12,109 nucleotides of DNA, from positions 1 to 12,109 of the forward strand of contig CAIYBQ010000531.1 in NCBI GenBank assembly GCA_903924445.1, given 5' to 3'. Below the pieces are notes generated by a model. The model was not told where the DNA came from. It worked only from the letters and a program-made list of their open reading frames with translations, and did no database searches. Below are positions 1 through 6,034 of the stretch, in pieces. The number at the start of each line of letters is the position of its first letter. Within the stretch, counting starts at the first letter, position 1. The DNA is from an uncultured Armatimonadota bacterium. Its GTDB lineage: Bacteria; Armatimonadota; Armatimonadia; Armatimonadales; Armatimonadaceae. The position numbers and the translations under genes are program-made.

Positions 1-597
1 AAGCTTGCGGCGGCGAGCACGGACAACCAAGCCACCAAGACCGGATGCCAGCATTCCCATCGCTGCCCACTCGCCTGGCTCAGGAACCGGAGAGGACACG
101 GTGATGTTCAGGTAGTCAACACCCTTTGGTGCTGCAGAAGTCCCGGTAAATTCCCACGTTCCAAGAAGATTACGAGTCCCGCTTACTGGTACATTCATGA
201 ACTCACGTAGCGGGTCAATCCAGAGTCCACCCGTATATTCAACCGTTCCACTGTAGTTGAACGCTGGGCCATTTGATCCAGCATAAGCATAGGTGTTTTG
301 CAGAATCGTTGTGTTGCCTTCAAGGTAGACAATGCTCTTTGCAAAATTGGTGACCTGGAAGAGGTTGTCTACGAGGCGGATGTAAAAGTTGCCGGTTCCG
401 GTAACCGATGTAAGGTCGCCACGGTCCTTGACAAAGTAGACTTTATCGACGCCAGTGGATGCAGATCCAGTGACATTTGAGTTGTCAATACAGTTGCCGG
501 AAAAAAGTGTGTAGGTATCAGCGGCATTTGCGCTGCCTGCGACGGACAGGGCCAGGACTGCTGCTGCCGATGCGGTAAAAATTTTAAGGTTCTTCAT
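1..597 (-). CDS. Secreted PEP-CTERM sorting-domain protein (3' end cut by window edge)
   Basis: Reading leftward from an ATG at 597-595, the frame stays open for 199 codons to the window edge. Residues 1-25 form a signal peptide: a lysine-containing start, an alanine/leucine-rich core and an ANA|AD cleavage site. The middle (about 26-165) is rich in T, N, G, Y and V with no family I recognise, and looks like an exported beta-rich domain. The end carries the PEP-CTERM layout: PVPEPGEW at 170-177, a short hydrophobic segment (about 178-192), then a basic tail RARRRK. In known systems this tail is recognised by an exosortase, which removes it during export in bacteria that make exopolysaccharide. 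The stop codon must lie just beyond the edge, since PEP-CTERM proteins normally end within a few residues of the basic tail. The ribosome binding site is weak (GGAAC, about 7 bases before ATG). The gene is divergent from glmU. The specific function is unknown. Confidence 0.88.
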   Translation of the reverse strand, partial: MKNLKIFTASAAAVLALSVAGSANAADTYTLFSGNCIDNSNVTGSASTGVDKVYFVKDRGDLTSVTGTGNFYIRLVDNLFQVTNFAKSIVYLEGNTTILQNTYAYAGSNGPAFNYSGTVEYTGGLWIDPLREFMNVPVSGTRNLLGTWEFTGTSAAPKGVDYLNITVSSPVPEPGEWAAMGMLASGLGGLVVRARRRKL

Positions 598-817
598 TGA
601 TGTTCCAATCGTCTTCAATTGCCGGTTATCGTAGACCAGCGTTCGTCTGAGCAATTGTGCAGGTAGTTCCAGGCCTGATTGATTCTGGCTTTCACACTGC
701 GTTTGCTTCACGGATAGAGGTGATGCAGGACGTATGCCAATCAGCCCACACGCAACTATTTATTTTTTGACTGTCGGTGCGCGGTACACTGCCAACCGAC
801 CGAACATCGCGATGCTA

Positions 818-823
818 TATAAT
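818..823 (+). promoter_or_regulatory. -10 box of probable promoter for the glmU operon
   Basis: A perfect TATAAT lies 23 bases before the glmU ATG, inside an AT-rich stretch (816-823) in an otherwise GC-rich neighbourhood. The predicted start would be near 830, giving a leader of under 20 bases that still includes the GGAG ribosome binding site at 836-839. No good -35 hexamer sits 17 bases upstream (795-800 reads ACCGAC). A TTGACT at 767-772 is too far away to pair with it. The call therefore rests on the -10 box and its position alone. Confidence 0.45.
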
Positions 824-846
824 CCTCCGGGTTACGGAGAGCCAAA

Positions 847-2094
847 ATGAACCGGATCAATACACTTCAGACCAGCGCAGTCATCGTCGCCTGTTCCCCT
901 ATTGACAATGCTTATCCACCGTCTTTGCATCCGTTATTGGATGATGTATGCGGACGAACTATCGTTTCTCACATCGTGCACGCGGTATCCGAACGCATCG
1001 ATTCGATAACCCTGCTCGTTGCAAGCGCCGACCTCGGAGACAGTATTGCAAATGTCCTCACCGATGAGCCAGTAACGGTCGTCGTTGGTACCCTCGATGA
1101 GTTTCTTCTTGACATCGACCTTTCTGAAACAGAAAACGAATGGCTTCTCTTCTACGATGCCCGTATCCCACTTGGAGTTGAGAGCACCCTTGAGTCGCTT
1201 GAAGAACACGACACAGCGGTTTCGAAATCACTTTGGATGGACACATCGTCCGAACCTACTGTTGTTGCACTCTATGTTCCAGCGCGCGACGCTCACAATG
1301 CCGTCACCGCTGTGGATTACCCTGTAGATACGATTGCTGAGCTGTCCACCATCGCGGATGGCACGCACAAGCTTCAAGTTGTTGATGTCAACAGCTGGGA
1401 TGGCGATGAGCTGCAGCTTGACAACGCGCGTGAGCGGATGGAGATAAGCACGGAGCTACGTCTCCGCCTCCTCGAATCGCTGGTTGAACTTGGCGTCCAT
1501 ATTGTCGACCCGTACCAAACCTATGTAGATGTGGGTGTAACCATCGGATCCGGAACAACCCTCTTCCCGGGCACCCACTTGCTTGGCGCAACCGAAGTCG
1601 GTGAAAACTGCGCTATTGGGCCGTATGTTGTGGTTCGGGATAGCACCATCCACTCCGATGTCAAAGTCGGCCCGTTCGCGCACATCCGTCCAGGCAGCAC
1701 GCTGGAAGACAAAGCCCGGATCGGTAACTTTGTTGAACTGAAGAACACGTATGTGGGAGCAGGATCATCGGCTGGGCATCTGAGTTACCTCGGGGATGCG
1801 ACGATCGGGGCAGGAACCAATATCGGCGCTGGGACGATTACCTGCAACTACGATGGCTATCGAAAGCACCGAACGACGATTGGTGCGAATGCGTTTATTG
1901 GCAGTGCATCAACATTGGTTGCACCCGTAGCAATCGGTACCGGAGCGTGGACGGCTGCGGGAAGTACAATCACAGGTGCTGTTCCGAGCGATGCGCTTGG
2001 CATTGGACGGGCACGGCAATCGACCATCGAAAACTGGGCAAAGCGTCGGCGAGCAGCACTGCAGACCGACCCACAGGGAAATTCAAACGGATAA
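847..2094 (+). CDS. glmU: GlmU-type protein: intact glucosamine-1-phosphate acetyltransferase half, degenerate uridylyltransferase half
   Basis: Canonical GlmU acetylates glucosamine-1-phosphate with its C-terminal left-handed beta-helix, then couples the product to UTP with its N-terminal domain to give UDP-GlcNAc for peptidoglycan. Here the C-terminal half (about 225-400) is textbook. It shows hexapeptide repeats, RPGS (281-284), GNFVELK (293-299), AGHLSYLGD with the catalytic histidine H311, CNYDG (333-337) and LVAPV (357-361). The N-terminal half keeps only the outline of the fold. The position of the LAAGxGTRM loop reads VACSPIDNAY, the lysine of PKVLHPL is replaced (PPSLHPL), GTxHA reads GTLDE, and the VN-D/N-R metal site reads VNSWD. 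The protein has 415 residues against about 450-460 usually, and the shortfall is in the N-terminal domain. The start is supported by GGAG 7 bases upstream. It is first in the operon and ends 6 bases before prs. Confidence 0.93.
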   Translation: MNRINTLQTSAVIVACSPIDNAYPPSLHPLLDDVCGRTIVSHIVHAVSERIDSITLLVASADLGDSIANVLTDEPVTVVVGTLDEFLLDIDLSETENEWLLFYDARIPLGVESTLESLEEHDTAVSKSLWMDTSSEPTVVALYVPARDAHNAVTAVDYPVDTIAELSTIADGTHKLQVVDVNSWDGDELQLDNARERMEISTELRLRLLESLVELGVHIVDPYQTYVDVGVTIGSGTTLFPGTHLLGATEVGENCAIGPYVVVRDSTIHSDVKVGPFAHIRPGSTLEDKARIGNFVELKNTYVGAGSSAGHLSYLGDATIGAGTNIGAGTITCNYDGYRKHRTTIGANAFIGSASTLVAPVAIGTGAWTAAGSTITGAVPSDALGIGRARQSTIENWAKRRRAALQTDPQGNSNG

Positions 2095-2100
2095 ACACCG

Positions 2101-3063
2101 ATGACATCATCCGAATTAAGACTCTTCAGCGGTACAAGCAACCCACAGCTGGCAAGTGAGATCGCACAGCATCTTGGCGTTCCGCTTGGGAATCTCATGT
2201 CGACACGCTTCTCAGATGGCGAGATCCGCGTGCAGATTGAAGAGAGCGCCCGTGGCAATGACATCTTCATCATTCAACCCACATGCGCTCCAGTCAATGA
2301 TTCGCTGATGGAGCTGTTGATTCTGATCGATGCCTTCCGGCGTGCGAGTGCAGCGCGTATTACCTGCGTTCTCCCTTACTACGGCTATGCCCGTCAGGAT
2401 AAGAAGATAAAGCCGCGCGAGCCCGTTACAGCGCGACTCGTTGCCGATTTGCTGACGGAATCTGGAGCCAGCCGCGTCGTTTGTCTTGACCTGCATGCTC
2501 AACAGATTCAGGGTTTCTTTAAACTTCCGGTAGACCACCTCTATGCGGGTCCGATTCTTGGTCGCCACTTAATGGCGGAGGGTCTTGCTGGCGCATCGGC
2601 GTGTGTTGTTTCCCCAGATGAAGGTGGCGTTCGACGCGCCCTAAGTCTTGCGGAAATGCTTGGCGCGCGACTCGCTACGATTGCTAAGCGCCGTCCAGAG
2701 CCGAACAAAGTTGAAGTCGTTGAGATTATCGGGGATGTTCGTGGCAAGGACTGTATCCTCATCGATGACATGATTGACACCGGTGGTTCGATATGTCACG
2801 GCGCGGAAGGCCTAATGGCACGTGGAGCAAAGAGTGTTGTCGCCTGCTGTACCCACCCGGTGTTCTCCCCAGGTGTCATCGACCGCTTTGCAGCATCGGC
2901 CATCAAACGCGTGATTGTTACCAACACGATTCCAGCGACATGGCATGACCACCCGTGGGCACCGAACATCAATGTTCTTTCCGTTGCCCCTCTCCTCGGC
3001 GATGCAATTCATCGTATCCATACAGGAGACTCTGTCAGCGCTCTGTTTGACCGCAACTGGTAG
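2101..3063 (+). CDS. prs: Ribose-phosphate pyrophosphokinase (PRPP synthetase)
   Basis: Transfers diphosphate from ATP to ribose-5-phosphate to give PRPP for purine, pyrimidine, histidine, tryptophan and NAD synthesis. It acts in the cytosol, in class I enzymes as a hexamer. Visible motifs are FSDGEIRVQI (37-46), RxSAARIT leading into LPYYGYARQDKK (91-102), the metal-binding CLDLHAQQIQGFF (128-140), the flexible-loop KRRP (196-199) and the PRPP-binding loop IDDMIDTGGS (221-230). The length of 320 residues is normal for class I enzymes. The ATG lies 6 bases after the glmU stop, and its Shine-Dalgarno is poor (CGG about 10 bases before), so translation is probably coupled to glmU. A glmU-prs pair is classical in Gram-positive genomes, where glmU is also called gcaD. 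Its product feeds the purine pathway that ends at purH in this window. Confidence 0.97.
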   Translation: MTSSELRLFSGTSNPQLASEIAQHLGVPLGNLMSTRFSDGEIRVQIEESARGNDIFIIQPTCAPVNDSLMELLILIDAFRRASAARITCVLPYYGYARQDKKIKPREPVTARLVADLLTESGASRVVCLDLHAQQIQGFFKLPVDHLYAGPILGRHLMAEGLAGASACVVSPDEGGVRRALSLAEMLGARLATIAKRRPEPNKVEVVEIIGDVRGKDCILIDDMIDTGGSICHGAEGLMARGAKSVVACCTHPVFSPGVIDRFAASAIKRVIVTNTIPATWHDHPWAPNINVLSVAPLLGDAIHRIHTGDSVSALFDRNW

Positions 3064-3072
3064 GCACGCTCC

Positions 3073-3666
3073 GTGAAGGTAATTGTTGGCCTGGGAAATC
3101 CCGGACCTAAATACAAAGCCACCCGGCACAACGCGGGCTGGATGGTTCTCGGCAACTTGGCAAAACGCCACAAAGCGAAAGCGAAATACCTCGTGAATCG
3201 TCATCGAAGTGTTATCGAAACGATGACATTTAACGATGAAGAGGTGCTGATTGTCTATCCGCTAACGTTTATGAACCTCTCCGGTGTCGCGGTAAACGCA
3301 GTACGAGCTGCTTTCGATGTGGACATCAAGGATATTTTGGTTGTCTGTGATGACATCCATGTCACGCCCGGTAAAGTACGCATTCGCCCGGGTGGGGCGG
3401 CGGGCGGACAAAATGGCCTCAAGTCCATCGAGGAGCACCTCGGAACCAAAGAGTACCCCCGGATGCGCATCGGTATTGGGAAACCAACAGGCGGCATAGA
3501 CCAGATTGACTGGGTTCTCGGAACCCTAAGCACCGATGAGCAAGTAATCATGGCAGCAACCGCGGACATGGCTTGCGATGCGATCGAACACTGGCTGGCA
3601 GGCGATTTGGCAGCCACGATGGCCAAGTTTAACGGACTTTCTGTCCTCCCTGAAGCAGGGGAATGA
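3073..3666 (+). CDS. pth: Peptidyl-tRNA hydrolase
   Basis: Hydrolyses the ester bond of peptidyl-tRNAs that drop off ribosomes, recycling tRNA. The 197-residue length is typical. All catalytic positions are visible: GLGNPG with N9, TRHNAGW with the catalytic histidine H19, TFMNLSG with N68, CDDIHVTPGKVRIRPGGAAGGQNG with D93 and N114, then the RMRIGIGKP strand. The start is GTG, chosen because MKVIVGLGNPG is the universal N-terminus; no upstream ATG lies in frame between it and the prs stop 9 bases before. GGTAGG overlapping the prs stop may serve as ribosome binding site. In Bacillus the corresponding order is glmU-prs-ctc-pth; here no ctc (ribosomal protein bL25 family) gene fits between prs and pth. 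Confidence 0.97.
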   Translation: MKVIVGLGNPGPKYKATRHNAGWMVLGNLAKRHKAKAKYLVNRHRSVIETMTFNDEEVLIVYPLTFMNLSGVAVNAVRAAFDVDIKDILVVCDDIHVTPGKVRIRPGGAAGGQNGLKSIEEHLGTKEYPRMRIGIGKPTGGIDQIDWVLGTLSTDEQVIMAATADMACDAIEHWLAGDLAATMAKFNGLSVLPEAGE

Positions 3667-3678
3667 GCCCTGTTCCGA

Positions 3679-3684
3679 TAGAAT
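3679..3684 (+). promoter_or_regulatory. Possible -10 box for a leaderless nusB transcript
   Basis: TAGAAT, one base from the sigma-70 consensus, ends 6 bases before the nusB ATG at 3691, so a transcript from it would begin at or next to the start codon. nusB has no Shine-Dalgarno sequence at normal spacing; the nearest purine-rich stretch (AGGGGA, about 3657-3662) is some 29 bases away. No convincing -35 hexamer is present. This layout resembles leaderless genes in other bacteria, but chance occurrence in a 24-base gap is quite possible. Confidence 0.3.
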
Positions 3685-3690
3685 AACAGC

Positions 3691-4182
3691 ATGTCTGAAG
3701 CACAAGTCCCGACATCCCGTCGGGTGGCCCGTGAAACAATCCTCCGTATTCTCTACACGATGGAGGTTGGTCGTCCGGTGGTGGATGAAGCGCTCCTCGA
3801 AACCATCGCGGCGCATAAACTGGATGAATCAGCAGCAGACTTTGTACAGTCCGTCGTCCGGGATGTCCTTGCAAACAAGCTAGACCTCGATGCGACAATC
3901 ACCCGTCATGCCAGTGGCTACAAAGCACGCGAGCTAACCGTCGTCGACAGAAACATCATTCGTATGGCGATCACCGAAGTACGAAGTGACATTTCGGATG
4001 CATCCCAGGCCACCATTGTTGTCGAAGCAATGGAACTCGCCCGAAAGTATTCCGCAGAGGAAGCGACCAAGTTCATCCATGGTGTTCTCGGTAGTGTATT
4101 CGGCCACAAGCGTGGAGCTGAATCAACCGCAGTATTGACAGAAAGTAGTGTGGCAGTTGGAGGGCAGTACAACAATGACTGA
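3691..4182 (+). CDS. nusB: Transcription antitermination factor NusB
   Basis: NusB binds boxA of rRNA leader transcripts together with NusE (ribosomal protein S10) and forms the antitermination complex that protects long rRNA transcripts from early termination. The family shape is visible. An N-terminal helix reads SRRVARETILRILYTMEVG (9-27). A central DRNIIRMAITEV (86-97) matches the family's DR-ILRLA--E. A C-terminal VVEAMELARKYSAEEATKFIHGVLG matches the INEAVELAK-Y--FVNGVLG signature. At 163 residues it is slightly longer than usual because of a polar tail after about residue 140. The gene starts 24 bases after pth and overlaps the start of folD by 8 bases. A nusB-folD pair is common in Gram-positive bacteria. 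Confidence 0.94.
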   Translation: MSEAQVPTSRRVARETILRILYTMEVGRPVVDEALLETIAAHKLDESAADFVQSVVRDVLANKLDLDATITRHASGYKARELTVVDRNIIRMAITEVRSDISDASQATIVVEAMELARKYSAEEATKFIHGVLGSVFGHKRGAESTAVLTESSVAVGGQYNND

Positions 4183-5041
4183 TGTGACAATATTGGATGG
4201 TACGAAAACCGCCAAGGCCATCCGCCTCGAAGTTGCCTCCCGTGTCGCAGCGCTGAAGGAGCGAACCGGTGTAACAACGGGTCTAGCAGCAGTTCTCGCT
4301 GGTGACAACCCTGCGAGTGTGACGTACGTTGCAATGAAGCGAAAGGCATGCGCTGCAGCTGGCATCCACTCCGAAGTCCACATTTTTGATAGTGCTGCCA
4401 AAACAGATGACATTCTCGCCTGCGTCACGGATCTGAATGAGAATCCAAACATCCATGGGATTCTGGTGCAACATCCCCTGCCAAAGGGCATCGATGAGCA
4501 CGCAATCCTCGCAGCAGTGTCCCCAGACAAAGATGCAGATGGTATTGGACGGGCAAGCCTTGGCGAGCTGGTCAAAGGCGATGCGCCATTTGTCGCATGT
4601 ACGCCGCAAGGAATGATTACACTCCTCGACCGCTATAACATTGATATCCGCGGCAAGCATGCCGTCGTGATTGGGCGCTCGGTCATTCTTGGTAAACCTA
4701 TGGCTCTGCTGCTCCTCAACCGCGATGCGACCGTGACCATTTGTCATTCGAAGACACAGAATCTGGCTGACTTTACACGCCAAGCCGATATTTTGGTTGC
4801 CGCCGTAGGCAAACCGGAAATGATAACCGGCGACATGCTGAAACCCGGTTGTGTTGTCCTCGATGCTGGCTACAACCGTGTGGAGGGTCGTTCATCCGAT
4901 GTTGGCGACTGTCACTACGAGAGTTGCGCCGCCGTAGCAAGCGCTATCACACCCGTTCCAGGTGGTGTTGGCCCGATGACCATCGCGACACTGCTTGAAA
5001 ACACAGTCAAAGCGGCTGAGCGCCTGAATCCAGCCGAATGA
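4175..5041 (+). CDS. folD: Bifunctional methylenetetrahydrofolate dehydrogenase / methenyltetrahydrofolate cyclohydrolase
   Basis: Oxidises 5,10-methylene-THF with NAD(P)+ and hydrolyses the product to 10-formyl-THF, the one-carbon donor used by PurH and in initiator Met-tRNA formylation. Motifs are ASVTYVAMKRKAC (48-59, with Y51 and catalytic K55), GILVQHPLP (95-103), DKDADG (118-123, with D122), TPQG (143-146), the nucleotide-binding GRSVILGKPMALLL (167-180), and PVPGGVGPMT (260-269). The usual DVDGFHP is replaced by DADGIGR. An earlier in-frame GTG at 4148 exists, but the ATG at 4175 is preferred: a strong GGAGGG lies 10 bases before it, and MTDVTILDGT is the normal N-terminus. That gives 288 residues, the family's usual size. 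It overlaps the nusB stop by 8 bases and shares ATGA with ispA. Confidence 0.97.
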   Translation: MTDVTILDGTKTAKAIRLEVASRVAALKERTGVTTGLAAVLAGDNPASVTYVAMKRKACAAAGIHSEVHIFDSAAKTDDILACVTDLNENPNIHGILVQHPLPKGIDEHAILAAVSPDKDADGIGRASLGELVKGDAPFVACTPQGMITLLDRYNIDIRGKHAVVIGRSVILGKPMALLLLNRDATVTICHSKTQNLADFTRQADILVAAVGKPEMITGDMLKPGCVVLDAGYNRVEGRSSDVGDCHYESCAAVASAITPVPGGVGPMTIATLLENTVKAAERLNPAE

Positions 5042-5916
5042 ACCTTGCGGATGCGCTAACCGACACCGCTTCCAAGGTAGAAGCCCTGTTCGACACGTTG
5101 ATTCCAGCGGATCGTGAACCTGTCGAGCTCTCGGCGGCGATGCGCCATGCGCTCCTCGCCGGCGGCAAGCGTATTCGTCCCTATCTTTGTGTAGAAGCCT
5201 ACTCCCTCATCGCGCCTGTATCGGATTCCATTTACCTCGCGGCGGCAGCCATCGAAATGGTTCATACATTCAGTCTGATCCATGATGATTTGCCAGCGCT
5301 GGACAATGATGACCTTCGGCGTGGTCAGCCGACAGTGCATGTGAAGTTCAGCGAGTCGACGGCGATATTGGCCGGGGATGCATTGCTGGCGATGGCATTC
5401 GATGTACTCTGTCAGCCTCACCTTGGCACCGCAGAGCAGCGGATAGATGCGGTTAGGCTGCTTGCGACTGCTTGCGGCCCAGCGGGCATGGTTGGCGGAC
5501 AGATGGATGACATCGCTTACGAGGGCAAACCACTTTCCGGAGACCAGCTAAAGCATATTCACGTGAGAAAGACCGGAGCACTTCTCGAAGCAAGCGTTGG
5601 TATCGGACTAACGTTTGCTGGAGCTGGACCAGAAGACAAAGAGCGCCTCGCCCACTATGCTCATTGCATCGGGCTTGCTTTCCAAATCGTGGATGACATT
5701 TTGGATGTCACGGGAGACACCGCCACGCTTGGTAAACCTGCAGGCTCAGATTTGGGTTTGGATAAGGCAACGTACCCTAAGATTTTCGGTCTTGATGGCG
5801 CAAGACAAATGGCATTGTCGTTGACAGCAGATGCAAAGGCTGCCCTCTCCCCTTATGGCGAAAAGGCGTCCAGACTAAATGCGCTGGCAGATTACCTTCT
5901 CACCCGGTCGCATTAG
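5038..5916 (+). CDS. ispA: Polyprenyl synthetase, probably farnesyl diphosphate synthase
   Basis: Condenses isopentenyl diphosphate with allylic diphosphates to give precursors of quinones, undecaprenyl carriers and carotenoids. Seen: GGKRIRPYL (42-50), the first aspartate-rich motif in IHDDLPALDNDDLRRG (81-96, DDx4D form), GGQMDD (153-158), HVRKTG (175-180), and the second motif FQIVDDILD (216-223 region). An aromatic residue (F78) five places before the first aspartate, plus the two-residue insertion inside the first motif, is the bacterial (type II) farnesyl synthase pattern, as in E. coli IspA. Geranylgeranyl synthase remains possible. At 292 residues the length is normal. The start overlaps the folD stop (ATGA). 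In many genomes xseA and xseB lie between folD and ispA; both are absent here. It is the last gene of the operon, with a terminator about 60 bases downstream. Confidence 0.95.
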   Translation: MNLADALTDTASKVEALFDTLIPADREPVELSAAMRHALLAGGKRIRPYLCVEAYSLIAPVSDSIYLAAAAIEMVHTFSLIHDDLPALDNDDLRRGQPTVHVKFSESTAILAGDALLAMAFDVLCQPHLGTAEQRIDAVRLLATACGPAGMVGGQMDDIAYEGKPLSGDQLKHIHVRKTGALLEASVGIGLTFAGAGPEDKERLAHYAHCIGLAFQIVDDILDVTGDTATLGKPAGSDLGLDKATYPKIFGLDGARQMALSLTADAKAALSPYGEKASRLNALADYLLTRSH

Positions 5917-5978
5917 AACTTTGCCAGCCTGAACGGTTGCCAAGCGACTTTCGCTGAAGTCATACAGGTTAAATCAAG

Positions 5979-6025
5979 AAAAAAACCTCCCCAGTCAGTT
6001 CCTGACTAGGGAGGTTTGCTTTTTT
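5979..6025. terminator. Bidirectional intrinsic terminator between ispA and the convergent GH42-like gene
   Basis: Bases 5983-5998 pair with 6002-6017 around a three-base TTC loop, giving 15 base pairs with a single C-A mismatch (5992/6008). A T6 run (6020-6025) follows on the plus strand. A run of A (5979-5985) precedes it and becomes a T tract on the minus strand. The structure can therefore stop both the glmU-ispA operon and the minus-strand gene that ends at 6035. Confidence 0.93.
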
Positions 6026-6034
6026 ACCGTCAGG

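Noticed and set aside
1..6. HindIII site (AAGCTT) exactly at the window start
   Set aside because: It could be a cloning junction, but the PEP-CTERM frame runs into it smoothly, ending RRRKL, as real coding sequence would; one six-base match proves nothing.
298..480. Small 60-residue plus-strand frame
   Set aside because: It lies opposite the PEP-CTERM coding region, starts without a ribosome binding site, and has no recognisable feature.
640..720. Possible cobalamin or cyclic-di-GMP riboswitch before the PEP-CTERM gene (minus strand)
   Set aside because: Short stretches such as GCAAACGCAG and GTGAAAGCCAG recall pieces of these classes, but the required stems and remaining conserved blocks cannot be laid out.
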